Source: Enterobacter ludwigii
GTDB taxonomy: Bacteria > Pseudomonadota > Gammaproteobacteria > Enterobacterales > Enterobacteriaceae
Assembly (NCBI GenBank): GCA_900068845.1
Contig: CEFQ01000005.1
Span: forward strand, 62,001 to 126,000
Direction: 5' to 3'
DNA: 64,000 nt
A program made the position numbers and the translations under genes. Below, one piece after another: positions 27,239 through 36,451 of this stretch; position 1 is the first letter of the stretch; the number at the start of each line of letters is the position of its first letter. The notes under the pieces are model-generated. The model saw only the letters and a program-made list of their open reading frames with translations. It did not search any database and was not told the DNA's origin.

Positions 27239-27496
27239 TTAGTTATAAATTACTGCTGTGCCATTTAGCTTGTTGTTGCCAGAGGTCGAAGTGATGCGGA
27301 AAGACTTTGCTCCGGCAGCATTGGCCTTTTCCGCTAGCTGATTCTCCAGCGAGGTCAGGTTGGTGCTGCCTGATGCGCTAATCACGCCAACTTGTTGTTG
27401 ATTCAGCGGCGCTGCGTTTACCAGGTCTGCAGCCATGCTACCAAACGCGATTGAAGACAATGCTAATGCGGCCAGGGTCAGTTTGATGCTTTTCAT
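27239..27496 (-). CDS. bhsA: BhsA-like DUF1471 stress protein
   Basis: An 85-residue exported protein. The signal peptide ends FGSMA before ADLVNAAPL. The mature part is one DUF1471 (YhcN) domain with QVGVISASG-TNLTSLENQLAEKA and GAKSFRITSTSG, ending GTAVIYN. Length and pattern match E. coli BhsA (YcfR, 85 residues), an outer membrane-associated protein induced by copper, peroxide and acid that alters surface properties and biofilm. A TetR gene is divergent from it, as comR is in E. coli. A generic YhcN paralogue is the alternative. Confidence 0.72.
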   Translation of the reverse strand: MKSIKLTLAALALSSIAFGSMAADLVNAAPLNQQQVGVISASGSTNLTSLENQLAEKANAAGAKSFRITSTSGNNKLNGTAVIYN

Positions 27497-27535
27497 AATT
27501 TTGCTCTCTTAAACAGATGAATTGGGGTCGGTCAT

Positions 27536-27559
27536 AATTAAGTTAACAACCGTTAATTA
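27536..27559. promoter_or_regulatory. Candidate TetR operator between bhsA-like and comR-like genes
   Basis: TTAAC (27543-27547), AACC, GTTAA (27552-27556) is a perfect dyad. It is flanked by TAATTA at 27536-27541 and 27554-27559, giving an AT-rich near-palindrome 40 bases upstream of the bhsA-like start. A role as the binding site of the divergent TetR protein is inference. Confidence 0.4.
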
Positions 27560-27791
27560 AATGCTACTGCCGAAAGGGTGCGCGCGTCAATCATTTTATT
27601 AATGGTCGTTATTTAAATTGAAAGTGGCGTGATTATGGGCTTCGCGGCCCTTTTTGACTTATCCATTTGGGTGCTTTCGTCAGCCAAAAGCACGAACGGA
27701 TAAAGCCGCACAGGCTCATTTCGCGCTGCGCTTGCATATTTATTTAGTGATCGGTAATTTAATTGGGTGTTACTTAGCTTTGAGGTGCCCA

Positions 27792-28445
27792 ATGACAGAA
27801 GTTAACGATGTGGTGAACAGGAAAACGCGCGGCCGCCCGAAGGTGTTTGATCGCAACGATGCCCTGGACAAGGCATTGATGTTGTTCTGGGCGCATGGCT
27901 ATGAAGGCACTTCGTTGTCCGATTTGGTTAACGCAACCGGCGCTAAAGCCCCAACGCTTTATGCTGAGTTTGAAAATAAAGAAGGCTTATTCCGTGCGGC
28001 AATGCAGCGATATATTGAAACGTTTAGCGCGCAGCGTAACGCAGTATTGAATGATGATGCATTAGATGTGAAAACGGCTATTGAAGCTTATTTTCGTGCA
28101 ACTGCCGCGTGCTTCACCGAATGTGATAAGCCAGCAGGCTGTTTCTTCATTTGTACCTCGAGCGCACTTTCTTCTGGTTCACAAGAAGTGGCGCAAATGC
28201 TGGCGCAGCAGCATCATGCGCAGGAATCCGCGTTAAAAGCATTTCTTGATACCCGGCAGCAGCGCGGCGAGTTACCGCAATGTGCCAATAGTGCAATCTT
28301 AGCCAGCTATCTGGCGTGCTTACTGCAGGGAATGTCCGTGCGTGCTCGTGAAGGTGCTAATCGCAGCGATCTTGACCAGATTGTGGATACACAAATGGCA
28401 ATCTGGCCCGCTCTCGCGGGATATTGTGAATTGAGCACCCAATAA
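27792..28445 (+). CDS. TetR/AcrR regulator, ComR-like
   Basis: A 217-residue TetR-family repressor. ATG 27792 is used because the longer reading to 27654 would enter the divergent promoter and looks non-coding. A basic lead (RKTRGRPKVFDRNDALDKAL) precedes the helix-turn-helix YEGTSLSDLVNATGAKAPTLY (about residues 36-56). The ligand-binding half is rich in cysteine (ACFTECDKPAGCFFICTSS). This would suit metal or redox sensing, as reported for the copper-responsive E. coli ComR. It faces the BhsA-like gene with 295 bases between, the comR-bhsA arrangement. Confidence 0.75.
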   Translation: MTEVNDVVNRKTRGRPKVFDRNDALDKALMLFWAHGYEGTSLSDLVNATGAKAPTLYAEFENKEGLFRAAMQRYIETFSAQRNAVLNDDALDVKTAIEAYFRATAACFTECDKPAGCFFICTSSALSSGSQEVAQMLAQQHHAQESALKAFLDTRQQRGELPQCANSAILASYLACLLQGMSVRAREGANRSDLDQIVDTQMAIWPALAGYCELSTQ

Positions 28446-28451
28446 AATACG

Positions 28452-28471
28452 GGCCGACTTCCGTGTCGGCC
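28452..28471. terminator. Hairpin between the TetR gene and rhaM
   Basis: GGCCGAC (28452-28458), loop TTCCGT, GTCGGCC (28465-28471) between convergent genes. Only short T/A tracts flank it, so termination efficiency is uncertain. Confidence 0.55.
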
Positions 28472-28512
28472 TGAATTTATGGCCTCAATACTACGAGTGA
28501 GGCGAACGAGCG

Positions 28513-28827
28513 TTAAGGTAGGAAAAACATCGGTGTTAATGGCGCGCTCACCGGGCTGTTATCCGGATTAGACGGCATTAAATCCTTCATTGATGCCCAC
28601 CAGCGCTGACACACTTCTGTTTTTGCTACTGCTTCCCAACGCGCTTCAGACTCAATTTCCACGCTGGCAAACAGCAGATTGCGTTCAGCATCCAGCCAGA
28701 TAGCGTAATTGTGCGCGCCATGCGCTTTCAGCGTCTCGGCCAGCTCCGGCCAAATTGGCGTATGACGGCGCAGATACTCATCGTGGCAGTGTGCATGCAC
28801 CTGCATCACAAAGGCTTTACGCAACAT
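28513..28827 (-). CDS. rhaM: L-rhamnose mutarotase
   Basis: A 104-residue enzyme that interconverts alpha and beta L-rhamnose to speed entry into the pathway. The start at ATG 28827 ([20 protein letters not shown]) matches E. coli RhaM in position and length (104). The conserved residues are present in [23 protein letters not shown] and [13 protein letters not shown], the tail being the family signature. It is the last gene of rhaBADM and overlaps the rhaD end by 11 bases. Confidence 0.93.
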   Translation of the reverse strand: MLRKAFVMQVHAHCHDEYLRRHTPIWPELAETLKAHGAHNYAIWLDAERNLLFASVEIESEARWEAVAKTEVCQRWWASMKDLMPSNPDNSPVSAPLTPMFFLP

Positions 28828-29659
28828 CGCTACGTTCCGCCTGCAGAGCCGCTTGCCACGGCTTAACGTTGAAGCGTTCACCCAACGCGATCAGCTGCTC
28901 TGTGGTGATGCTTTGACGGATTCCACCCATCGACAGTGCTTTCACCACCACTTCGGAGGATTTCTCCGCAGTGTCGATCAGGCCAAAGGTCTCATCGAGG
29001 TTTGGACCCGCGCCAAAGATACCGTGGAACGGCCACATCACAATGCTGTGGTTCGCCATCGCATCAGCCGTGGCCTGACCAATTCCATCAGTGCCTGGCA
29101 CCATCCATGGCAGAATGCCGACGCCATCCGGGAACACCACCAGACATTCAGTGCTGCCTTCCCACAGCAGGCGTGTGAAGCGTGCGGAATCCAGATCCAC
29201 CACATAACTGAGCGCCATAAAGTTGGTGGCATGGCAGTGCATAATGACGCGATCAACGCCATTTGAGATCTGTTTGCGCACGCTGTGCGATTGGAAGTGG
29301 GCTGCCAGTTCTGACGTTGGCAAGCCACCGTTACTCAACCCCCAATGGATTTTATATGACAAGCCTTTGTCATCCACCTGCAGCAGCGCCAGACAATCGG
29401 CCGGGTCGATTTGTACATTGCGGAAAAACTTGCCCGATCCGGTGACCAGGAACCAATCATTGGCCAACGCCGGCGCGGGTTTTGTCAGTTCAATACAGCG
29501 CGGCTCTGCATAGAAATCACCGGTGAAATCTTTAACTTCTTCCGGCAGTAAACGTAGGCTGACGTTGCCGCCATTACGTTCATCCCAGCCCTTCAACCAC
29601 ATGTCGCTGGTCGCTTTAACCATTCCCTGAACAAAAGCGGAAGAGAGAATATTTTGCAT
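28817..29659 (-). CDS. rhaD: Rhamnulose-1-phosphate aldolase
   Basis: A 280-residue class II aldolase that splits L-rhamnulose 1-phosphate into dihydroxyacetone phosphate and L-lactaldehyde. The phosphate-binding [13 protein letters not shown] at the N-terminus is present, as are the zinc-ligand motif VIMHCHATN and the later HGIFGAGP histidine. Length is close to E. coli RhaD (274). It lies 10 bases after rhaA. The lactaldehyde it makes can be oxidised by the product of aldA at 36.5 kb. Confidence 0.95.
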   Translation of the reverse strand: MQNILSSAFVQGMVKATSDMWLKGWDERNGGNVSLRLLPEEVKDFTGDFYAEPRCIELTKPAPALANDWFLVTGSGKFFRNVQIDPADCLALLQVDDKGLSYKIHWGLSNGGLPTSELAAHFQSHSVRKQISNGVDRVIMHCHATNFMALSYVVDLDSARFTRLLWEGSTECLVVFPDGVGILPWMVPGTDGIGQATADAMANHSIVMWPFHGIFGAGPNLDETFGLIDTAEKSSEVVVKALSMGGIRQSITTEQLIALGERFNVKPWQAALQAERSDVA

Positions 29660-29669
29660 GGTGTGTCCC

Positions 29670-30926
29670 TTAACGTTGACGCAGTGTTTGTTGTTCGTAA
29701 TGACGGACTTCGCTCAGCCAGCTGGCATCAGCAGGAACATCGTGGCGCAGACACCAGGCTTCCCACACCGCTTGCCACGGCAACGATTTTTGTTCTTCCA
29801 GCATCGCCAGACGTCCGGTGTAATCCCCTTCGCTCTCAAGCTTGCGTAACTGATCGGTGGGTTCCAGCAGTGCACGTAGCAGCGCTTTTTTGGCATTGCG
29901 TGTACCAATTACCCAAGCCGCGATGCGGTTAATAGACGCATCGAAGAAGTCCAGGCCGATATGCACCTTGTCGAACAGTTTGTGACGCGCGATCTCGGTG
30001 GCGATGGCTTGTGTTTCATCATCGAGAATCACCACGTGATCGCTGTCCCAGCGAACCGGACGGCTTACGTGCAGCAGCAGGCGAGGCACATAGAGCATGG
30101 CCGTGGAGATTTTGTCGGAAATAACTTCGGTTGGGTGGAAGTGGCCGGCATCCAGAGTCAGTGCGGTCTGGCGGCTGCTGGCATAACCGAGGCAGAATTC
30201 ATTGGAACCCACGGTGTAGCTTTCCGCACCAATGCCAAACAGTTTGCTCTCAACCGCATCGATATGATGCGCGGGATTGAGTTTTTCACTGATCACGTCA
30301 TCAAGCGCACTCGCCAGGCGTTGGCGCGGTCCCAGTCGATCGACTGTGAGGTCTTTCATACCGTCCGGCACCCAGATATTCATGACGGATGCGGTGCCCA
30401 ACTGCTCACCAAAATGTGCTGAGATACGGCGGCTGGCCTTGCAGTGATCGATCCAGAACTGGCGAATGCCTTTGTCGGCATGTGATAGCGTAAAGCCATC
30501 CGCGCTCAACGGATGTGAAAAGCAGCTTGGATTGAAATCAAGGCCTAGCTTATGGGTTTTGGCCCATTCAACCCAGTTGCTGAAGTGTTTCGGTTCAATC
30601 GCATCACGATCGACCGGCTTGTCGCTCTCCAGATAAATTGCATGCAAGTTAAGACGTTTTGCGCCTGGAATGAGTGACATCGCTTTTTCAACATCAGCGC
30701 GCAGCTCATCGGCATTGCGGGCGCGGCCCGGATAGTTGCCAGTGGCCTGAATACCGCCGGTAAGCTCTCCGTTCGGATTTTCAAAACCACGCACGTCATC
30801 GCCTTGCCAGCAGTGCATCGAGACCGGAATGCCATCCAGCTGCGCCATTACCTGTTCCACATCCACGCCAATTGCGGCGTAGCGTTGTTTGGCCAGTTCG
30901 AAGGCCTGTTCAATCAGCTTAGTCAT
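29670..30926 (-). CDS. rhaA: L-rhamnose isomerase
   Basis: A 418-residue metal-dependent isomerase converting L-rhamnose to L-rhamnulose. The ATG at 30926 ([20 protein letters not shown]) is preferred over a TTG two codons upstream and matches the E. coli start; E. coli RhaA has 419 residues. [30 protein letters not shown] and [17 protein letters not shown] are diagnostic. The start codon lies inside the last 8 bases of rhaB, so translation is coupled. Confidence 0.96.
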   Translation of the reverse strand: MTKLIEQAFELAKQRYAAIGVDVEQVMAQLDGIPVSMHCWQGDDVRGFENPNGELTGGIQATGNYPGRARNADELRADVEKAMSLIPGAKRLNLHAIYLESDKPVDRDAIEPKHFSNWVEWAKTHKLGLDFNPSCFSHPLSADGFTLSHADKGIRQFWIDHCKASRRISAHFGEQLGTASVMNIWVPDGMKDLTVDRLGPRQRLASALDDVISEKLNPAHHIDAVESKLFGIGAESYTVGSNEFCLGYASSRQTALTLDAGHFHPTEVISDKISTAMLYVPRLLLHVSRPVRWDSDHVVILDDETQAIATEIARHKLFDKVHIGLDFFDASINRIAAWVIGTRNAKKALLRALLEPTDQLRKLESEGDYTGRLAMLEEQKSLPWQAVWEAWCLRHDVPADASWLSEVRHYEQQTLRQR

Positions 30927-32391
30927 ATGCAAGTTCCTTAGCAGGTTGGCTTAGCGCCGCAAAGCGTGCCTGATGGGCAGCAAAGGCGCTGTTGTTCAAC
31001 GGTTCAAATTTTTCTAACGGGAAGTTTTGGCTAATGCAGCGTCGTAAATCGCTAACGTCACGCAGTTCGCCCAAGGCGATTAACTGGCAGCCGACGTTAC
31101 CGAGCGTCGAGGCTTCAATCGGTCCTGCCAATACCGGCAGTTGACAGGCATCAGCACATAATTGATTTAACAGCGGATTCTGACTGCCACCGCCCACCAC
31201 ATGCAGTTGGCGCAGCGGCGCGGCGCGCAGTTGGCCGAGTTCACCCATCACCTGGCGATACAGCAAGGCCAAACTGTCAAAAATGGTGCGCGCCAGCGCG
31301 GCAGGCGTCTGCGGAATGGGCATATTCTGTTCGGCGCACGCGTTTTGAATCTCCTGAACCATGCTGTCTGGATTGATAAAACGGCTGTGGTTCGGGTTTA
31401 TCAGCGCATTACAGGCAATTTCCTGTGCCGCTTCTGTTATCAACGCGCAGAGATCGGTAATTTGCAGCTCGGTGCAGACACGTTGCAGCAGCCACAATCC
31501 CATGATGTTTTTGAGAACGCGATAGCCTTCTGCCCCACCTTCATTGGTAATGTTGGCTTTAAGCGCGGCAGTGCTGACGCAGGGTTGCAGGCTCTCAATC
31601 CCCATTAGCGACCAGGTCCCAGAGCTGAGATAAGCGGCATCATCCTGCATTAAGGGGGTTGCTAAAACGGCGCTCGCGGTGTCGTGCGTGGCAACCGCGA
31701 TGACCGGAATGTTGTTGCCGCTGGCGCTGGTCCAGTAACCTACCGTATTGCCCGGTGAGGTCGGTTTGCCGAACCATTTTGCGGGTACACCTGCCCAGGC
31801 GAGCAAATCACTGTCCCATTCACCGCTATGGATATTAAGCAGCTGGGTGGTGGTGGCGTTGGTGTATTCCCAGTTCATCTGGCCAGTAAGGCGATAATGC
31901 AGATAGTCTGGAATCATCAGCGCATACTGCACCTGCGCCTGCCAATCTGGTTGCTGTTGATGGAGGGCGTGCAATTGATAAAGCGTGTTGAAAGGCAAGA
32001 ACTGAATGCCGGTGCGCTGATAGATAGCACCTTTGCCGAGGTCGTTTATGGCCTGAGCCATGTGTCCTTCTGTGCGCTTGTCACGATAGCTCACCGCTTC
32101 GCCAACACGCTCTCCGTTAGCATCCAGTAAGACCAAATCGACGCCCCAGGTATCGATGCCGATACTGTCCGGCAAGATGCCTTCATCATCTAGCTGGGCC
32201 AGCCCCAAACGAATTTCCTGCTCCAGCCGGTCTAAATCCCAACAATCATAATCTGCACGGCGCACGCGCTGATTGGTGAAGCGACGAACTTCACGCAGGC
32301 TGATCTGCTGATTCGCTGAACTCCATTGTGCGAGCATCACGCGCCCGCTGGATGCGCCTAAATCAATGGCAACAATGTTACGCATACTCAT
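30919..32391 (-). CDS. rhaB: Rhamnulokinase
   Basis: A 490-residue FGGY-family kinase that phosphorylates L-rhamnulose at C1. The N-terminal ATP-binding segment [15 protein letters not shown] and the catalytic-aspartate region [13 protein letters not shown] are intact, as is the C-terminal [19 protein letters not shown]. It is the first gene of rhaBADM. AGGAAG sits 8 bases before the ATG, and a RhaS/CRP-type promoter can be read upstream at 32422-32516. It is divergent from rhaSR. Confidence 0.96.
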   Translation of the reverse strand: MSMRNIVAIDLGASSGRVMLAQWSSANQQISLREVRRFTNQRVRRADYDCWDLDRLEQEIRLGLAQLDDEGILPDSIGIDTWGVDLVLLDANGERVGEAVSYRDKRTEGHMAQAINDLGKGAIYQRTGIQFLPFNTLYQLHALHQQQPDWQAQVQYALMIPDYLHYRLTGQMNWEYTNATTTQLLNIHSGEWDSDLLAWAGVPAKWFGKPTSPGNTVGYWTSASGNNIPVIAVATHDTASAVLATPLMQDDAAYLSSGTWSLMGIESLQPCVSTAALKANITNEGGAEGYRVLKNIMGLWLLQRVCTELQITDLCALITEAAQEIACNALINPNHSRFINPDSMVQEIQNACAEQNMPIPQTPAALARTIFDSLALLYRQVMGELGQLRAAPLRQLHVVGGGSQNPLLNQLCADACQLPVLAGPIEASTLGNVGCQLIALGELRDVSDLRRCISQNFPLEKFEPLNNSAFAAHQARFAALSQPAKELAYD

Positions 32392-32421
32392 GGCGTGTTC
32401 TTCCTGTGATGAGATGGCTAC

Positions 32422-32497
32422 AGATTAGAAATCTCTGCTTTTAGCCACCTTCCCCTAACTGCCAGTGCGTAATAGTCGCTGGCAGACTGACAAAGAA
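32422..32497 (-). promoter_or_regulatory. rhaBADM promoter with RhaS binding site
   Basis: Reading toward rhaB: half-site 1 is at 32497-32481 (TTCTTTGTCAGTCTGCC), a 17-base spacer follows, then half-site 2 at 32463-32447 (GGCAGTTAGGGGAAGGT). After 19 bases comes the -10 TAATCT (32427-32422). Compared with the E. coli rhaBAD promoter as I remember it, half-site 2 agrees at 13 of 17 bases and half-site 1 at 11 of 17. The 19-base distance to the -10 is the same. E. coli has a 16-base spacer. Confidence 0.72.
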
Positions 32498-32500
32498 GTT

Positions 32501-32516
32501 CGTGAGAAAGCTCACA
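32501..32516. promoter_or_regulatory. CRP site in the rha control region
   Basis: CGTGA (32501-32505), GAAAGC, TCACA (32512-32516) matches 9 of 10 core bases. It directly abuts the RhaS site, centred about 93 bases upstream of the inferred rhaB start point, as in E. coli (-92.5). Confidence 0.7.
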
Positions 32517-32573
32517 GAACCACACAAGGAGAGAGTTGTGAGCCTTGCCGCATTTCCGTTAAACGCTGGTGAG

Positions 32574-32649
32574 ATCTTGAAAAATTAGCCATTTTCCTGC
32601 GTCACTAAGGTGAAAATTCAAGGTAAGGTGCGGGGCGCCTGCGTAGACT
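32574..32649 (+). promoter_or_regulatory. rhaSR promoter with RhaR binding site
   Basis: Two 17-base half-sites in inverted orientation, 32574-32590 and 32608-32624, agree at 11 of 17 positions and are separated by exactly 17 bases. This 17-17-17 layout is the one described for E. coli RhaR. A -10-like TAGACT at 32644-32649 would place transcription start near 32656, putting the half-sites at about -82 to -32. Confidence 0.65.
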
Positions 32650-32681
32650 CGGCAACGGTAAAGTTAATCAAGAGGCGAATC

Positions 32682-33503
32682 ATGACCGTTCTACATAGCG
32701 CAGATTTCTTCCCTGAAGGGAATTACGCCATCGCCATTGAACCGCGTGTGCCGCAGCAGGCATTCCCCGAGCACCATCATGATTTCCATGAAATTGTGTT
32801 GGTTGAACAAGGTTCAGGTATTCATGTGTTTAACGGTCAGCCGCAAGCCTTATCTGCGGGATGCGTGTGCTTCGTACGCGATCACGATCGCCACCTATAT
32901 GAACAAACGGAAAATTTGTGTCTGACCAATGTGTTGTATCGCAGTCCGTCAGCATTCCGTTTTCTTTCGGGTTTGCAGGATCTATTGCCGCGCGAAGAAC
33001 AGGACCATTACGCTTCGCACTGGCGCATTAATCACAAAGTGATGGCGCAGGCGCTGCAAATCGTTACGCAGATGAAGCAGCATGAGTTGTGGTCACTGGA
33101 ACGTCACGCACGTCAGGAGCAGCTTTTTCTGCAACTGCTGGTGTTGTTGCGCGAAGCGGCTCACAACGATCAATCTCAGGATCAGGAAGCACGCTTGCAT
33201 CGGTTGCTCGACTGGCTCAATGAGCACTACAGTGAAGAGATTGTGTGGGATGCATTAGCCGATCGTTTTTCATTGTCGCTGCGCACCCTGCACCGCCAGA
33301 TGAAGCAGCAAACCGGCAATACACCGCAGCGTTACCTTAATCGGCTTCGCCTGTTACAGGCGCGGCATTTACTGCGCCATAGCGATATGCGCATAACAGA
33401 CATCGCCTATCAGTGTGGATTTGGTGACAGTAACCACTTTTCCACGCTGTTCAGGCGAGAATTTGGCTGCGCGCCCAGAGCGGAGCGCCAGCAGATGCTA
33501 TAA
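32682..33503 (+). CDS. rhaS: Rhamnose regulator RhaS (AraC family)
   Basis: A 273-residue activator of rhaBADM and rhaT. ATG 32682 ([20 protein letters not shown]) follows AGAGG and matches the E. coli start; a longer reading would cover the promoter. The cupin-type rhamnose-binding half contains [19 protein letters not shown]. The C-terminal AraC domain has both helix-turn-helix units ([20 protein letters not shown] and [20 protein letters not shown]). It is 15 bases upstream of rhaR and cotranscribed with it. Confidence 0.95.
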   Translation: MTVLHSADFFPEGNYAIAIEPRVPQQAFPEHHHDFHEIVLVEQGSGIHVFNGQPQALSAGCVCFVRDHDRHLYEQTENLCLTNVLYRSPSAFRFLSGLQDLLPREEQDHYASHWRINHKVMAQALQIVTQMKQHELWSLERHARQEQLFLQLLVLLREAAHNDQSQDQEARLHRLLDWLNEHYSEEIVWDALADRFSLSLRTLHRQMKQQTGNTPQRYLNRLRLLQARHLLRHSDMRITDIAYQCGFGDSNHFSTLFRREFGCAPRAERQQML

Positions 33504-33518
33504 CTGGAGCGTTTCCTC

Positions 33519-34385
33519 ATGTCGCTGATTTTAACGCGCGAAGACTATTTCCCGGCCACCAATTTGCCGATTGCGGTGGCCGAGCGTATGCCGCAACCCT
33601 CCTTCCCTCCGCACCGCCATGAATTTAGTGAAATCGTTATCGTCTGGCGTGGCAACGGTCTGCATGTATTAAACGATCGTCCATGGTTGATTACCTGCGG
33701 CGACGTTTTTTACCTTCACGATAACGACTGCCACAGCTACGACAGCGTCAACGATTTGGCGCTGGATAACATTCTTTACTGTCGTGATCGTTTCCGTCTT
33801 AGCCTCGACTGGAGCCAATTATTGCCACCGCAAGAAGAGGATTCGCCAGGCTGCTGGCGTTTGACCACGCGCGGCATGGCGTTGGCGCGTGGCGTGATTA
33901 GCCAGTTGGAGCGCGAAAGCCGCAAAAGTGATTCGTTATCAATCCAACTCTCCGAAGCGCTGTTTTTGCAACTTGCGCTAATTTTACGCCGTCACGGTTA
34001 TGCGGCCGATCGCCCCTGGGCATTGCCTGAAGGTGAGCAGCTGGATCTGCTGATGTCGGCGCTGCAAGGCGCCATCAGCCGTCCATTCGATTTGGCGGTA
34101 TTTTGCCAACAGAATCAGTTGAGCGAGCGGGCGTTAAAACAACTGTTTCGCCAGCAAACCGGCATGACCGTGGGGCATTATTTGCGGCAGTTACAGCTGT
34201 GCCAGGCTAAGTATTTACTACGCACGCAGGATTGCTTAATCAGTGAAGTGGCCGCACGTTGTGGCTTCGATGACAGTAACTATTTTTCGGTGGTGTTTAC
34301 GCGGGAAACCGGGTTGACACCCAGTGCGTGGCGGCAGCGTTTCCTGCCGCATCGTGAACCCTTAACTGAAAAGGTCAAAGCCTGA
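33519..34385 (+). CDS. rhaR: Rhamnose regulator RhaR (AraC family)
   Basis: A 288-residue activator of the rhaSR operon. The sugar-binding half ([21 protein letters not shown]) parallels RhaS. The DNA-binding half carries [20 protein letters not shown] and [20 protein letters not shown], the second unit being the stronger consensus. It is second in rhaSR and should respond directly to L-rhamnose. It converges on rhaT with 27 bases between and no clear terminator. Confidence 0.95.
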   Translation: MSLILTREDYFPATNLPIAVAERMPQPSFPPHRHEFSEIVIVWRGNGLHVLNDRPWLITCGDVFYLHDNDCHSYDSVNDLALDNILYCRDRFRLSLDWSQLLPPQEEDSPGCWRLTTRGMALARGVISQLERESRKSDSLSIQLSEALFLQLALILRRHGYAADRPWALPEGEQLDLLMSALQGAISRPFDLAVFCQQNQLSERALKQLFRQQTGMTVGHYLRQLQLCQAKYLLRTQDCLISEVAARCGFDDSNYFSVVFTRETGLTPSAWRQRFLPHREPLTEKVKA

Positions 34386-34412
34386 CGCACGGCAGCAGCG
34401 CCAGGCTTTTCA

Positions 34413-35447
34413 TCAGGCCGCCATGCCTAATCCAACGATATTGGCGGCAATGATGATTACCACACAACTCAGAGAAAGAACGCGTACCGGACGTTGACCC
34501 GCCGACTTCCACTCTTTCATCACCAGGCCAACCAAACCACCGCACAGCACGTAAAGGCTCATATGCAGCATCCAGCTGATGAAATCATACTGTGCCGGAA
34601 TTTTGGCGTGTCCCCAGGCATAGAAGAAGAACTGCAAATACCACATGGTGCCGCCTAGCACGGCAAAGGCGATATTGGCGAGTAACATCGGTTTGGCAAC
34701 CGAGAAATCACGGCGTACAGAGAGGTCGCTTTTCACTGCCAGGCGGATAAAGCAATAAGCCAGATTGACTAACGCGCCACCACCCATGATCACCACATAG
34801 CTTGGTAAGGCGACATAAAGTGAATTGATACCGAGATTCGCGGCGGCTTCATGCATGGGCTTTGCAGCATCCATCGCAAACGACATGCCCGCTGAGAAGA
34901 TGCCGCACATTACGGCTAAAATCAGCCCCTTCTTCAGGTTGAACTCTTCGGCATTGATGCCGAGCGCGCGCTCTTTGAGCAAACCGGCACGCGAAACAAT
35001 TCCCACACCAATCAACGCGACAAATACGCCGAGCAGCGTCATACGTCCGCCTGGCGAACTGAACAGCTCAACAAAGCGGCCCTGCAGCAGCGGTGTCATT
35101 AAGGTTCCCACCACCAAGGTGATACCAATGGCGATACCAATCCCCATCGACATGCCCAGGTAGCGCATGGTCAAACCGTAGTTGATGTTACCGATGCCCC
35201 ACATGGCACCAAACAGAAACACCGGCATCAGTTGAGAGAAGCTAAAGCTGCCGTAATACGCCCAGAAGTCAGGCAGTAACACCGCACTGACGGCCCAAGG
35301 CAAAATCAGCCACGACATGACGCCGCCCACCGACCACATCGTTTCCCAAGACCACTTTTTCACCTGCTTAAATGGAGCATAAAAACAGGCGGCACTGGCG
35401 GCACCCACCAGATGCCAGAAAATACCTGCAATAATGGCACTGTTCAT
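34413..35447 (-). CDS. rhaT: L-rhamnose/H+ symporter
   Basis: A 344-residue inner membrane transporter with about ten hydrophobic segments, the RhaT family length. It opens [20 protein letters not shown] and contains [17 protein letters not shown] and [20 protein letters not shown], typical of RhaT. AAGGA lies about 7 bases before the ATG. It supplies L-rhamnose to the rhaBADM enzymes. A dyad at 35522-35554 in its upstream region is a candidate regulator site. Confidence 0.95.
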   Translation of the reverse strand: MNSAIIAGIFWHLVGAASAACFYAPFKQVKKWSWETMWSVGGVMSWLILPWAVSAVLLPDFWAYYGSFSFSQLMPVFLFGAMWGIGNINYGLTMRYLGMSMGIGIAIGITLVVGTLMTPLLQGRFVELFSSPGGRMTLLGVFVALIGVGIVSRAGLLKERALGINAEEFNLKKGLILAVMCGIFSAGMSFAMDAAKPMHEAAANLGINSLYVALPSYVVIMGGGALVNLAYCFIRLAVKSDLSVRRDFSVAKPMLLANIAFAVLGGTMWYLQFFFYAWGHAKIPAQYDFISWMLHMSLYVLCGGLVGLVMKEWKSAGQRPVRVLSLSCVVIIIAANIVGLGMAA

Positions 35448-35813
35448 TGTTATTCCTTCGTAAGGTTGAGGCCAACAGGAAACCGGCGGTTTCCCGATTA
35501 CCGGCAGTCTACGGTGGGCAGCTTTTCATCAGCCTTTGGATGGCTGCCGGAAAGCGGAGGTTGCTGGCAAAATTCGGTGGGTCATCAACATAAGGATCAC
35601 AAAATCGCATTTGCAGGCAGGTCACACGTTAATTTTTATAAGTGTCTTATTATTCAGCCTATTTTTCTAATATGTTGTGTCGATCAGCACAGTTTTTGAT
35701 TCATTGCCACTGCAACAGTTAACATGGCAGTTACACAAAGCCGTCTGTCAGCCTTTCCCCGCAGGCATTAAATCCGTATAACGTTGGGAAAATCATCAGG
35801 ACGAAGGATTGAG
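35448..35813. other. Divergent region upstream of rhaT
   Basis: A 366-base gene-free region holding the rhaT promoter (-) and that of the small gene at 35814 (+). The only obvious structure is an inverted repeat CTTTTCATCAGCC (35522-35534) / GGCTGCCGGAAAG (35542-35554), matching at 10 of 13 positions. Its CTTT...AGCC arms resemble the RhaS half-site, but with 7 rather than 17 bases between. Confidence 0.4.
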
Positions 35814-36137
35814 ATGAATACCAAAAGATTGCGGCTTTTGCTGTCACAATCGGTGAGCCGTGTGATGCTGGATGACATCCGCGCTATCGTGCCAGCGCAC
35901 GCGCTGAACGTCTTTATCAATGGATTAGATGAGGCACATTACGCCACGCTGGATTGCGTGCAGAGCGAAGAGAATTGCGCTCTGCTCGCTTCGGTGATTG
36001 TGGTCTGGCGACAGCTGGGTCATGTCCACGCCATTCATTATCAGAAAGGTGAGCATCTCCGTCAGGTTGACGATGCAACCCAATTCCAGTTGTTCAGTAT
36101 GATGAAAACCCATCGCGCGATCGTGCAGATCGCTTAA
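35814..36137 (+). CDS. Hypothetical protein, 107 residues
   Basis: I do not recognise this protein. ATG 35814 follows AAGGA by 5 bases. It has a basic start (MNTKRLRLLLSQ), a mixed alpha/beta composition, two cysteines (in LDCVQSEENCALL) and no signal peptide or membrane segment. The middle VIVVWRQLGHVHAIHYQK and the end MMKTHRAIVQIA suggest a small folded cytoplasmic domain. A tiny membrane protein gene begins 14 bases downstream, so the two may be cotranscribed. Base use resembles the neighbours, giving no sign of recent transfer. Confidence 0.6.
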   Translation: MNTKRLRLLLSQSVSRVMLDDIRAIVPAHALNVFINGLDEAHYATLDCVQSEENCALLASVIVVWRQLGHVHAIHYQKGEHLRQVDDATQFQLFSMMKTHRAIVQIA

Positions 36138-36151
36138 CTCTCGGGATGACT

Positions 36152-36250
36152 ATGAAAATCGGACTGCTTTTCCCTATTGCCATCATTATCGCTGGCGTCA
36201 GTTTTCTGGTGTGGTTTATTGCCAGCGGCGCGGCGATGCCAGGTTCCTGA
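36152..36250 (+). CDS. yoaK: YoaK-like 32-residue membrane protein
   Basis: A complete small frame from ATG 36152 to TGA 36250 encoding 32 residues: a short MKIGLLFP lead, one long hydrophobic helix (about residues 5-26), and an AAMPGS tail. GGGA lies 5 bases upstream. From memory it lines up without gaps with E. coli YoaK (MRIGIIFP... ending APGA, also 32 residues), a single-span inner membrane protein of unknown function. It follows the 107-residue gene by 14 bases. Absolute proof would need expression data, as chance hydrophobic frames of this size occur. Confidence 0.65.
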   Translation: MKIGLLFPIAIIIAGVSFLVWFIASGAAMPGS

Positions 36251-36451
36251 CAAGAATTTAACAATCACTTTTTTCGGTTAACCCGCTGAAAGCGCGGCAT
36301 TTCGCCAGGAATGCTGCGTCTATCGTGCTGTTCTTCCCTTCTTTGCCATCCCTCCGACCGCTTTGGCAATAGCAAAAAGGTGCAACACCCTGATCTGTTT
36401 CACTCTGCACTTCACAAATCTTTAACGAAACCGATCGCGGAGAACCTGCAT

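Noticed and set aside
35522..35554. Dyad upstream of rhaT as a true RhaS site
   Set aside because: Arms resemble the half-site but the gap is 7 bases instead of about 17, so I list it only as an unassigned dyad.
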